Below are positions 52,379-61,074 of a stretch of DNA of 64,000 bases, piece by piece. Below the pieces are notes generated by a model. It was not told the DNA's origin and did not search any database. It saw only the letters and a program-made list of their open reading frames with translations. Source of the stretch: Acidisoma sp. L85 (GTDB taxonomy: Bacteria; Pseudomonadota; Alphaproteobacteria; Acetobacterales; Acetobacteraceae); assembly GCF_009765865.1 (NCBI RefSeq), contig NZ_LMUQ01000039.1, positions 287,543 through 351,542 on the forward strand, given 5' to 3'. The translations under genes and the position numbers were made by a program. Positions within the stretch are counted from its first letter, which is position 1. The number at the start of each line of letters is the position of its first letter.

Positions 52379-53865
52379 CCGTGCCCGGCGATGTCACTGA
52401 GCGCGATGATGTGCAGGCCTTGCTGCGATCTGGCTTCGGGCCGCTCACCGAAGCGTGTTTCCTGTTGTTGCGGGTGGCGGATGTCGTGGCGGCGCGGGCT
52501 TGGCTTGCGCGGGTCCATGTGACGAGCATGGCGGATTTGGACACCAAGCAAGAGACAGTTCTGCAAGTCGCGCTGACGGCGGCGGGGATGCGGGCGCTCG
52601 GGACTGACCCGAAGGTGATCGACGGGTTTTCCGCGGAGTTCGTCGCGGGCATGGCGGGGGATGCGGCGCGCAGCCGGCGGCTTGGCGATGTCGGGCCGGA
52701 CGCGCCCGAGCATTGGGATTGGGGCTGGGCCGAGCGAGAGCCGCATGCGCTTGTCATGCTCTATGCGCAGCCGGGCGCTTTGGCGGTGTTTCGCGAGGAG
52801 GTCGTGGGGTCGATCGGAGCGGGTTTCGATGTGCTGACGAGCCTCGAGACGTCGGACATGAAAGGCCACGAGCCTTTCGGCTTTCTCGATGGCGTCAGCC
52901 AGCCAAGTATTGACTGGAATGGCGAACGCGCACCGGGAAGCGCCGCTGATCTGGACTACGGCAATCTCATCGCGGCCGGCGAGTTCGTGCTGGGGTATCG
53001 CAATGAATATGGGCGGCTTACCGAGCGGCCAATTGTCGATGGCGCGCAGGATGAGCGGGCGGCGGCCTTGCTGCCTCGGGCCGCCGATCGGCCGAATGCC
53101 TATGATTCGGGGCGCAACGGGACCTATCTGGTGCTGCGGCAGTTGGAGCAGGATGTGCCGGGTTTCTGGCGCACGATGAGCGCGGCGGCCCCGGCGAATC
53201 CGATTCCGCTGGCTGAAGCGGTTGTTGGGCGGCGTCTCGATGGGTCGCCACTTGTGCCGTTGCAGCCTCAGAGGATTCCGGGGGTCGGCGAGGATGCGGG
53301 TGACAGGGTGCGCAACCAGTTCACCTATACGCGGGATCCGCAGAGGCTCGCTTGTCCCATCGGCGCGCATGTGCGGCGGGCCAATCCGCGTAACGGGGAT
53401 ATGGCGGAGGGCCGCACCGGGCTGGTGGGTCAGCTGCTCTGCACGCTGGGCTTCGCGGCGGATACCGATGCCGATCGCATCGCGCCGAGCCGCTTCCATC
53501 GACTGCTGCGCCGAGGCCGAGAATATGGGCGCCTCCTCTCGATCCGCGAGGCGCAGGCCTCGGTCGAGCATCCGCCGGCCGGCATCCATTTTCTTTGCCT
53601 GAACGCGAATATCAGCCGGCAATTCGAGTTCGTGCAGAATGCTTGGCTGCAGGGGACCACGTTTGGTGGCCTCACCGGTGAGGCGGATCCGCTGACGGGC
53701 AATCGCGCGCCGCTGATGACGGGCGCTGCGACCGATGAGTTTAGTATGCCGCAGGGTGGTGGGGTGGCGAAGCGTGTCGCCGCGCTGCCGCGTTTTGTGA
53801 CGGTGCGCGGGGGTGGGTATTTCTTTCTTCCGGGGGTGCGGGCGCTGCGGTATTTGGCGGGGTAG
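52360..53865 (+). CDS. Dyp-type peroxidase
   Basis: A 501-residue haem peroxidase. The distal catalytic GxxDG motif is FGFLDGVSQP (Asp177) and the proximal haem His is H337 in ACPIGAHVRRANPR; a following HRLLRRGREYG is typical. The N-terminal VQALLRSGFGPLTEACFLLL opening resembles the longer DyP classes. There is no signal peptide or Tat motif, so it is cytoplasmic or faces the membrane through its partner. It probably oxidises bulky substrates with H2O2. Confidence 0.92.
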   Translation: MAGADLTVPGDVTERDDVQALLRSGFGPLTEACFLLLRVADVVAARAWLARVHVTSMADLDTKQETVLQVALTAAGMRALGTDPKVIDGFSAEFVAGMAGDAARSRRLGDVGPDAPEHWDWGWAEREPHALVMLYAQPGALAVFREEVVGSIGAGFDVLTSLETSDMKGHEPFGFLDGVSQPSIDWNGERAPGSAADLDYGNLIAAGEFVLGYRNEYGRLTERPIVDGAQDERAAALLPRAADRPNAYDSGRNGTYLVLRQLEQDVPGFWRTMSAAAPANPIPLAEAVVGRRLDGSPLVPLQPQRIPGVGEDAGDRVRNQFTYTRDPQRLACPIGAHVRRANPRNGDMAEGRTGLVGQLLCTLGFAADTDADRIAPSRFHRLLRRGREYGRLLSIREAQASVEHPPAGIHFLCLNANISRQFEFVQNAWLQGTTFGGLTGEADPLTGNRAPLMTGAATDEFSMPQGGGVAKRVAALPRFVTVRGGGYFFLPGVRALRYLAG

Positions 53866-53928
53866 TAGTGTGAGCTTAGCCGGGATCAAAAACTGGATGG
53901 CATGACACCTTCATGATAGCGTTTCCCG

Positions 53929-54939
53929 ATGGCCAGAAAATCAACAAAGGTCTCACTTACGCCCCTCGAGAAAGCCGTAGTCAAGGCATTGCTTGACGAC
54001 GGTTGGCGCAATCAAGATGTTCAAGCGCTCATCAACACCGGGCGGACAGCTTCAATTAACTCCGGTCGAATTTCCGGGATCAAGGCCAATGCCTCGATCG
54101 CCCCGGCAACCAGGCAGCAAGTCGAAGCCTTCCAGCATAAGAAGCTCGTCTTCGATCACGTGACGGGCCTTTGTCCCATTGACAACGAACGGCTGGTCCG
54201 CGCACGGGAGGCGATGATCCTGGCAGTCGAACTGTTCAATACGCCGCGTATCGCCTTCAAAGCCGGGGTCTTCTCGATGCTCGCAAATGTCGCCTGGACT
54301 TACCTATTGCATGAGCATTATGAATCCAACGGCGTTACGATTGTCAATAGAGACGGCTTCAGCCTGCTACTCTCGCAAATGATTGACCGACATGATTGTC
54401 CCATTTCCAAGGGCTGTAAGCAGAATCTTCTGGCAATCAAGGAGATCCGAGATGTGGTCGAGCACCGAACTATCGGGTCGTTCGATCTGGAGTGGCTACC
54501 TCTCTTTCAATCAACATGCCTTAATTTCGAAAAGACACTGACTGACCTGTTCGGCCACCGGCTTACCCTCGGTCGCGAGCTCGGTTTTTCACTTCAGTTT
54601 GCCAAACTGTCCACGGAGGAAATCGCAAAGCTTCAGGCGCAGGAACTGCCCGAGCACATCGCCGCGCTAGATGCTAGTCTAGCTGCTAAGCTGGGCGAGG
54701 GCGACGCGGACAATCTCGAGTATCAGTTTAGGGTTGTCTACACACTTACGAATGCCTCGAAGACTAAGGCACATTTCCAATTCGTCCAGCCAGATTCCGC
54801 TGAAGGAAAGGAAATCCAGAATGTTCTGATCAAATACAAGCCGGCCGAAGATATCTGGCCACTGAAACCTAACGAAGTTGTCAAGCTCGTCGCCCGCGCT
54901 AGCGGGCGACAAGCACCAACGGGCTTGGAAAATGTATAG
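53929..54939 (+). CDS. DUF3644 domain protein, apparently truncated
   Basis: The 336-residue reading frame starts MARKSTKVSLTPLEKAVVKA and has an N-terminal helix-turn-helix-like segment (WRNQDVQALINTGRTASINS) and a DUF3644 core: REAMILAVELFNTPRIAFKA, VNRDGFSLLLSQMIDRHD, LLAIKEIRDVVEHRTIG. DUF3644 proteins are poorly known and often found in accessory or defence regions. GC content is clearly lower than the neighbours, suggesting transfer. The expected C-terminal segment lies in another frame just downstream, so this gene is probably frameshifted near 54900. Confidence 0.72.
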   Translation: MARKSTKVSLTPLEKAVVKALLDDGWRNQDVQALINTGRTASINSGRISGIKANASIAPATRQQVEAFQHKKLVFDHVTGLCPIDNERLVRAREAMILAVELFNTPRIAFKAGVFSMLANVAWTYLLHEHYESNGVTIVNRDGFSLLLSQMIDRHDCPISKGCKQNLLAIKEIRDVVEHRTIGSFDLEWLPLFQSTCLNFEKTLTDLFGHRLTLGRELGFSLQFAKLSTEEIAKLQAQELPEHIAALDASLAAKLGEGDADNLEYQFRVVYTLTNASKTKAHFQFVQPDSAEGKEIQNVLIKYKPAEDIWPLKPNEVVKLVARASGRQAPTGLENV

Positions 54940-55108
54940 TGCTCGTCCCAAAACGGGAGCGGCAGATCCCGCAGCTACTAACAAGGACTACTGCTGTTAT
55001 CATCCGCCGTATAAATCGTATACCTATTCCCAAGCGTGGGTCAGTTACCTCGTCAAGCAGATTGCCGACGACAAACGGTGGGAGGAGCTCTCGGCTTATG
55101 GCCCATAA
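54908..55108 (+). pseudogene. out-of-frame C-terminal segment of the DUF3644 gene
   Basis: One frame over from the DUF3644 gene, 66 codons read DKHQRAWKMYSARP, then DYCCYHPPYKSYTYSQAWVS and YLVKQIADDKRWEEL before TAA. This resembles the usual C-terminus of such proteins (a Trp-containing HxxAW...VRP segment and a Tyr/Trp-rich end). A single inserted base, or two lost, between about 54890 and 54915 would join it to the upstream frame. Confidence 0.55.
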
Positions 55109-55285
55109 CGTGAAGATAGCGCACTAACCTAATGATGGGTCAGATCAGGTCAATTCGCCATCGGCGCCAGTTGCAAGATGACTTGGTAGGTTTTGGTCAT
55201 AGGGCCTGGCGAGCGGCCCTGGCAGCTAACTTCCAGGTGAGTAGATAAGTCTCTCCGTCCGCCGCCCTCCGTAACCCACCCCTAA

Positions 55286-55306
55286 CCCCTCCCTTCCAGG
55301 GAGGGG
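55286..55306. terminator. hairpin in the 55.1-55.4 kb gap
   Basis: CCCCTCCC-TTCCA-GGGAGGGG forms an eight-bp stem with a five-base loop, 57 bases from the convergent catalase-like stop. The rest of this 254-base gap shows no coding signal. Similar CCTAACCCCTCCC-type palindromes are scattered in other alphaproteobacterial genomes; only one copy is here. Confidence 0.5.
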
Positions 55307-55362
55307 AACCCGCGCCGTACACAATCGCGCATCAAAGTCACCACACCCTCAGCCGCATCCCC

Positions 55363-56541
55363 TCACCCAAAGACCTCATCCCCCGTAGGCTCCACATGCG
55401 GCGTCGCGTTCATCTCCTGCCGCAATCGCGACAACTCCTCGTAGATCACCAACCGCGCGCGGTTCTGGTTGCCGAGAGGCCGGTGTGCGGGCAGCGCGTG
55501 CCAAGGATTAAACGAAAGACTACTCGCAAACCCCAACTGCGCCGCGCTGTCGAAGATTTGGCGCGGCAGAATGAGCCGTGCCACCGGAATCGATGGCGAC
55601 AAGCGTTCCGGCCAGATGACGGAGGCACACTCGATCGGCATGCGGCTCGGGACGGTCTGGCGTTGGATGCGGAAGTCGAAGGTGGCGTCGCGTTCAGCGA
55701 GAGTCGCGACCATGGCCTCGCGCAGGTAGTTGTCGGGCGGACGTAACGGGAGACGCGGCACTTTGCTGTGTGGCGCATTCACCGGGACGAGCGAGTAGCG
55801 CATCGCCTGGCCCTCGCCGAGGAGATACGGCACGCAGCTCCAATATGGCGTTTCCAGCGGACTCGTCTGCGTGCGGGCCCAGAGGCCCTGCATGATGGCG
55901 TCGAACAGATGGGGGTCACGCGGGTCGAGGAAATAAAACAGCGGCAAGCGGCGTGCTATGGCGCGTTGCAGCTTGGCGTTCTCTCGGACATTCGGCGTGG
56001 TGAAGGTCGGTGTGCTGATGCCGGTGAAGTCCTGAGTGAAACGCTCGTCGGCGAGCAGTTTCTCGCCAGGAACGCCCATGACTTTGATGCCGAAACTGAG
56101 GACGCCGATATCCTCGATATCCGGCGGACTGTCCGGTCCTGGCCCCGCGAAGCGGATCCAGGCGGGGTAGTCGCCCGGCTCCGCGAAGAGGCCGTGGCGC
56201 AGGGCGGGCGGAAGATCTGGCGAGACGATGAAGCGGCCGCGCAACACGGCGTGGGTTTTGGTATTGCCGGCGCGCTGGAAGCCGCCGGGCGCGTACATCG
56301 ATCGCATATAGGCGGCCATCGTGGCGATGATGGAGGCGGCGATGGCGGCCTCGTCGGGCAGTGGAGTTTCGCGCGCGGGCTCGTCGGGCTCGGGCATGCG
56401 CGTGCGGTTGATGAGCGATTGGGTCAAGGCGGCGAGCCAGGGGCGGAACAGGCTGTCGAGCGCGGGTCGGATGAAGGGATCGATGCGGCGCTCGGCATGC
56501 AGAAGGCTGACCGCGGCGGCGTGGAGGCGTTGCGCGATCAT
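55363..56541 (-). CDS. catalase-related haem protein
   Basis: The 392-residue protein matches the catalase-like superfamily: KTHAVLRGRFIVSPDLPPAL, GLFAEPGDYPAWIRFA, LSFGIKVMGVPGEKLL and a C-terminal FNPWHALPAHRPLGNQNRAR. The usual catalase haem ligand RLFSYxDT is absent, as in the divergent group that includes allene-oxide-synthase-like and peroxidase-like members acting on fatty-acid hydroperoxides. The ATG at 56541 overlaps the GMC stop as ATGA; the open frame to 57453 is a shadow of that gene. It is cytoplasmic by sequence. Confidence 0.8.
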   Translation of the reverse strand: MIAQRLHAAAVSLLHAERRIDPFIRPALDSLFRPWLAALTQSLINRTRMPEPDEPARETPLPDEAAIAASIIATMAAYMRSMYAPGGFQRAGNTKTHAVLRGRFIVSPDLPPALRHGLFAEPGDYPAWIRFAGPGPDSPPDIEDIGVLSFGIKVMGVPGEKLLADERFTQDFTGISTPTFTTPNVRENAKLQRAIARRLPLFYFLDPRDPHLFDAIMQGLWARTQTSPLETPYWSCVPYLLGEGQAMRYSLVPVNAPHSKVPRLPLRPPDNYLREAMVATLAERDATFDFRIQRQTVPSRMPIECASVIWPERLSPSIPVARLILPRQIFDSAAQLGFASSLSFNPWHALPAHRPLGNQNRARLVIYEELSRLRQEMNATPHVEPTGDEVFG

Positions 56542-58367
56542 TGTTTCTGATCCTGCTGCCAGATCACCTCGGCGGCCTTTTCGGCGATCATGTAGATGGC
56601 GCTGGCGATGAAGAAGCCGGGGATACGGGGAAAAACCGAGGCGTCCACGACGCGCAGACCGCGCAGGCCATGGACCGCGAAATCCGCGCCCAGGACGCCG
56701 CCGTCTTCCGGCGCACCGATTGGGCAGGAGCAGGAGGCGTGGTGGCCCCAGGCATTGTCTCGAACGTATTGGGCGAGGTCTTCGTCGGATTGCAGTCGCG
56801 GGCCGGGGAGTTCTTCCTCGGCGACCAGTCCAGCAGCGCGCATTCCCTCGGTCATCTTTCGGGCGAGGCGGATGCCGGAGACGACCGCGTTGAGATCGTG
56901 GCCGCCGGGATCGCTGCGCTCGTCGAAGTAGTTGAATTCCACGAGGGGTGTGTCGCGGGGATTGGCGGAGCGTAGCCGGACCGTGCCGGTGCGGTTGGCG
57001 GTATGGGCTTTGAGGAGGACCCAGCTCAGGCAGTCGTGGTGTTTGGCGAGGTCTTGGGCATAGCCCGGATAGTACCCGGTAAAGCGCGCGACCAGGCCCA
57101 TGCAGAAGAGATCCGGGGCGGTCACGTGCGGTTCGGAGCGGCGGGACAGAGCGAGCGCGGCGCCGTTGGAGCCATACATGCCTCGGCCGCCTTGGGTCCA
57201 TTCGCGGTAGAGCGGATCGCCCGCCTCGAAACGCGCGCCGGCGAGGACGCACCATGGCTCGGCCATGCGGTTGACGACCGAGATTTCGTAGCGGTCCTGC
57301 AGATTGCGGCCGACCCCGGGGCGGGCGAGCTGCAGCGGGATGCCATGAGGTGCCAGTTCCTCGGGCGCGCCGATACCGGACAGCATGAGGAGTTGTGGCG
57401 TGTTGAAGGCGCCGCCCGCGAGGATGACGCCGTGGCGCGCGCGGATGGTGCACTGTTCACCGGGCGCGGTTGAGGGCGTGGGATGGGCGCCATAGAGGCG
57501 CTCGCCTTTGAGGTAGGTGACGCCGGTGGCGCGGCCCTCCTCCAGCAGTACTTGCGTCGCGAGGGCGTGGAGTTCGATGTGGAGGCGATCGGGGCGTCGC
57601 GCCTGGGCCCGCAACACGCGTTCGCGGGTGCCGAAGCGATGGTGGCCCTGGGTGGAGAGCGGCGTATAGCAGAGGCCGTCGCGCGCCTTGTGCAGGGTGC
57701 GGCGGTCATTCGGATCGGCCTGGCTCTCGAAGAGGCGCCAGAGGCGGTCGAGGAAGCGCGGGCCACGCAGGGCAGCGAGCGCGCTGCCGAGCACCGTCTC
57801 CATGAGGGCGCGATCGTGGAAGACCTCGTTGGGTTTCGAGCGTTCGACCGGCAGCCAGCCGTCCCAGCCATGACCGGTGGCGTCGAGGCCGAGACGGGCG
57901 AGAAACCGCCAGAAGGGGCGATGGTGGCAGGCTTCCAGGCGATGCGCGTAACCCCGCATGTGCTCGGCGCGCCAGGAGGGGTCGGCCGTGAGGGCGGCGA
58001 TGGCATTCCAGTCGGCGTCGTCGGGGTAGACGAAGATCATCGCGTTATGAGCCGTGCAGCCGCCTAGCGTGCCGGCGCGCGGATAGTAGATGCCCTCTGG
58101 CTGGCATTTTGGGTCGGCGCGCTGGAGCGCATCATCGGCGTAGTGGCGAACGAAGAAGTCCCAGGCCATGGCTGGGTTTTCGGCGGCGAAGGGATGGAAG
58201 GCCGGAACGTCATAATCGGACGGCATGCGGGGCGCCGCGTCCCTCGGGTCGCCGCCGGCTTCGAGGAGAACGACATGCGCGCCGAACTCCGCGAGACGTG
58301 CGGCGACCGTGCCGCCGCCGGCGCCGGAACCGACGACGATATAATCGCAGGTCGCCTCATCCGGCAT
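56538..58367 (-). CDS. GMC family FAD oxidoreductase
   Basis: A 609-residue flavoprotein with ADP-binding YIVVGSGAGGGTVAARLAEF, the GMC signature GTLGGCTAHNAMIFVYPDDAD, and the C-terminal active-site WGHHASCSCPIG with the catalytic His. The end, PRIPGFFIASAIYMIAEKAA, replaces the usual Asn/His pocket loop by a hydrophobic one, as in a subgroup of bacterial GMC enzymes. It should oxidise an alcohol or similar group with reduction of FAD. It starts five bases after the cytochrome stop and overlaps the catalase-like gene, so all three are one operon. Confidence 0.9.
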   Translation of the reverse strand: MPDEATCDYIVVGSGAGGGTVAARLAEFGAHVVLLEAGGDPRDAAPRMPSDYDVPAFHPFAAENPAMAWDFFVRHYADDALQRADPKCQPEGIYYPRAGTLGGCTAHNAMIFVYPDDADWNAIAALTADPSWRAEHMRGYAHRLEACHHRPFWRFLARLGLDATGHGWDGWLPVERSKPNEVFHDRALMETVLGSALAALRGPRFLDRLWRLFESQADPNDRRTLHKARDGLCYTPLSTQGHHRFGTRERVLRAQARRPDRLHIELHALATQVLLEEGRATGVTYLKGERLYGAHPTPSTAPGEQCTIRARHGVILAGGAFNTPQLLMLSGIGAPEELAPHGIPLQLARPGVGRNLQDRYEISVVNRMAEPWCVLAGARFEAGDPLYREWTQGGRGMYGSNGAALALSRRSEPHVTAPDLFCMGLVARFTGYYPGYAQDLAKHHDCLSWVLLKAHTANRTGTVRLRSANPRDTPLVEFNYFDERSDPGGHDLNAVVSGIRLARKMTEGMRAAGLVAEEELPGPRLQSDEDLAQYVRDNAWGHHASCSCPIGAPEDGGVLGADFAVHGLRGLRVVDASVFPRIPGFFIASAIYMIAEKAAEVIWQQDQKQ

Positions 58368-58372
58368 GGCGC

Positions 58373-60817
58373 TCAGAAGGTCTTCAGGAAGGCGATCAGT
58401 GCGTTCTTGTCGGCATCGCTGAGGCCGGGCTCGTCACCTAGGCTGGTTCCGAAGTAGTGGCCGCGATTGACGACGAAGTCGGGGCATTTGCTGAGGCTGA
58501 GGAGCGGCTTGGCGAGATCGGCGAATTGCGCGCGGGCCTGCTCGTCCGTCGAACCTTTCGGCAGGTTCGCGAGATCGATCTGAAGCCGCAGCAACAGATT
58601 CACGAGTTTGGCGCTGTGATCGGCGATGGTGATGGGATTGCTGCTCTCGGGCAGCGGCTGGAGATTGGCAAGAAGATCGATGGGCACGCCCGCCGGGATG
58701 GGGCCAAGGGTGATGTCGCCCTGTGGGTTGATCAGGCCCGGCAGCAAGTGGTGGAACGAGTCTCGCAGCGGCTTGAGCAAGGCGGGCTGAAAACCGGCGG
58801 GAATGAAGATCCAGCTCCGCGCCGTGGTGCGATCGATGACGCCGGGCACTTTGTCCCCAAGGACGGCATCTTTGGCTCGCCGCACAGGCCAGAGAAGCTG
58901 CTCGATCGACGCTTGGAACACGGTCATGCGCGACTTGACGGAAGGATCCTCGCTGAAGGGGCCGATGCTGTTGTTGAGCAGGAACGGCGCGGTCGACCAG
59001 ACGCTGACCAGCGAAGGCGGCCGCGTGTAGCCTCGGCCGCCGGCGGGCATCTTGTAGGAGCTTGGGGCACCCGTGAACGGATCGTAGACCGTGACCGAAC
59101 CGACGGATGGCAACGTCTTGTAGCTCTGCGAGGAAAAGTTGTCCCAGATATTGCCGGCGAGTGCATTCGTCGCGAGCGGGCTGCAAGCGTTGGTCTGCAA
59201 AAGCGTGACGGGCACACGGAGGTCGGTCGAGAGGTAGTTGCCGTCGAGGAAGTCGGGGGCATGGACGATTGCCCGCATCTGGGCTTTGTATTCCTCCGTC
59301 TTCGTCCAGCTCCAATACTTGTTCCAGCACGTAAGATAGCCGGGGCCGGCGCAGCCACTTGGGTTGAAGGCCGGTATCTGTTGCGGTTGTTTGCTTGAGT
59401 GGCATCGCGCGCAGGTCTGCGCGAAAACGGTTTTGCCCTGGTCGAGCTGCGCGGCGCTTGCGGTGAGGTAGCTGGCGCCGCCTGGTGCCGCGGAAAGATG
59501 ATCCGGTTTCGCGGCTTCCAGGAAGAACTCCGCGGTGTCGGGCGTGGCGGCTTCGGTGGCGCGCCAATAGGCGGAGTTGCGCTCGGCCACGGCGATTTGG
59601 ATCGGCGTGATGGGCTTGCCGCCCACGACCGGGTTGAAGTGCCGCAGCCACTCCTCGCTGAACAATCCGATATTCAGATAGACGCGGTTGAGCGCACCGA
59701 GGACGCCCACAGAATCGGAGCCGTCCTTCAAAACGCGCGGCGTCCAGACGGTCTTTGGCGGTGTGTAGAAGGCCGTGAGCGGGCCGCTTTTGATATAGTC
59801 ATTGAGCTGCTTGTTGTTCCGCTCGCCGCCCGCAAGCGTCTCCTTCCCGAAGCGCAAAGCGAAGTTCAGCCGATCGCTGAGGTTGTAAATCGCGTTCATC
59901 GTGCGCGGATTGTTGATATTGTCCGTCGAGACCAGCGAGGTGTCCATGCTGCCGGGGCGGTAGGTATGCACGAGCTGATACATGAAGTTGTTGGGCTGGG
60001 CGGAATAAACGAACAGGCGATCGACCCACATATATTGCGCGCCGACGGTCGAGCTTAGATTCTTCCATTCGGGATGGGCGGGATCAGCCGGCGGATTGAT
60101 CGGGCTCGGCCCGATATGGCAGAAGCCGCAGGACATGCCGACGCGATAGGGGCGGATCAGGCTCTTGTCGTTATAGTAGGTGGGATCCGTGTAGTAGCGC
60201 TCGGGGTCCCAACGCTTGCGGGCCGCTTCGTCGAAGGCGGGGTTTGGGAAGAGGCGCAGGCCGATGACGCCGGAGGATTCGCCGAAATACGAGCCGACCG
60301 GCACGGTCTTACCGCGTGCGCCGATCGCGACGCCGGGATATTTCTGCGCGTTGGCGAAGGGATCGGGCGGACAAGCAGTGTTGCGGGTATCAAGCCACAA
60401 TCCGTAACGCTTGGGATCCGGGCCGGTTGCCTTGTCGAAACATGGCTCGTTGATCAAACCGAGATAGCGCCAGCGCCCGTCGCGGTCGGTGTGTTGCCCG
60501 GGATGCGATGTCACGATCTTCAGCAGGTCGAAAGCCCCGAAGGTCTCAGCGGTAAGGCCGGTCCAGAACCGATCATTGCCGCCGGTCCAGACATTCCACA
60601 TGTTTCGGCCACGGATCGCCGCCGGGCTCAAAGCGAGCCCACCGTCCATATCCCTGAAGTAATCCTCATCCGCCTGGGGAAATGAGTCGGCGCTGCGATG
60701 GGCGGCGGTCGCCTCATCGACCACCGGCGCGGCCTGCACCGAGGATCCGCCGTTTCCTGCAAACGCGAGGCCGAAGGCAAGCACAACTGCCAGGCTCGGA
60801 AGCCGGGGAAAGGCCAT
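58373..60817 (-). CDS. secreted di-haem c-type cytochrome
   Basis: The 814-residue protein has a signal peptide (FPRLPSLAVVLAFGLAFAG, cleaved near VQA) and two haem c motifs, CGFCH (about residues 230-234) and CARCH (469-473). The second sits in a short cytochrome-domain segment (LDQGKTVFAQTCARCHSSKQ). Two spaced haems in a large periplasmic protein recall MauG/CcpA peroxidases and the RoxA-type oxygenases; I cannot separate these by eye. GGAGG lies six bases before the chosen ATG; earlier ATGs at 60820, 60835 and 60955 are less likely. It heads the cytochrome-GMC-catalase operon and could be the electron acceptor. Confidence 0.8.
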   Translation of the reverse strand: MAFPRLPSLAVVLAFGLAFAGNGGSSVQAAPVVDEATAAHRSADSFPQADEDYFRDMDGGLALSPAAIRGRNMWNVWTGGNDRFWTGLTAETFGAFDLLKIVTSHPGQHTDRDGRWRYLGLINEPCFDKATGPDPKRYGLWLDTRNTACPPDPFANAQKYPGVAIGARGKTVPVGSYFGESSGVIGLRLFPNPAFDEAARKRWDPERYYTDPTYYNDKSLIRPYRVGMSCGFCHIGPSPINPPADPAHPEWKNLSSTVGAQYMWVDRLFVYSAQPNNFMYQLVHTYRPGSMDTSLVSTDNINNPRTMNAIYNLSDRLNFALRFGKETLAGGERNNKQLNDYIKSGPLTAFYTPPKTVWTPRVLKDGSDSVGVLGALNRVYLNIGLFSEEWLRHFNPVVGGKPITPIQIAVAERNSAYWRATEAATPDTAEFFLEAAKPDHLSAAPGGASYLTASAAQLDQGKTVFAQTCARCHSSKQPQQIPAFNPSGCAGPGYLTCWNKYWSWTKTEEYKAQMRAIVHAPDFLDGNYLSTDLRVPVTLLQTNACSPLATNALAGNIWDNFSSQSYKTLPSVGSVTVYDPFTGAPSSYKMPAGGRGYTRPPSLVSVWSTAPFLLNNSIGPFSEDPSVKSRMTVFQASIEQLLWPVRRAKDAVLGDKVPGVIDRTTARSWIFIPAGFQPALLKPLRDSFHHLLPGLINPQGDITLGPIPAGVPIDLLANLQPLPESSNPITIADHSAKLVNLLLRLQIDLANLPKGSTDEQARAQFADLAKPLLSLSKCPDFVVNRGHYFGTSLGDEPGLSDADKNALIAFLKTF

Positions 60818-61074
60818 CATAATCCTCCGGAACATCAAATTCTTCTCGCGCTTTCGGCCATATTGCAGTGGTACAAGCGGAAAAGCGAGGACGATACCTG
60901 TCGCAGCAGCAGTGAATGACGGCAGGTTTTCTAGGATCGATGCCGAAAACGACAATAGGGTTCAAAAACCGCGCCTCTGTCGGACGGGAGCTTTGCTGGC
61001 TGCCACGCCGGTTGCGGAACGACTCGCGCCGGTGCATCTGCTAGCCTCCGCTTGCGTCATCGAGAGGCATTGGC

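Noticed and set aside
56542-57453. Long upstream extension of the catalase-like gene
   Set aside because: It overlaps the GMC gene in another frame and encodes Arg/Pro-rich noise; the ATGA overlap at 56541 is the natural start.
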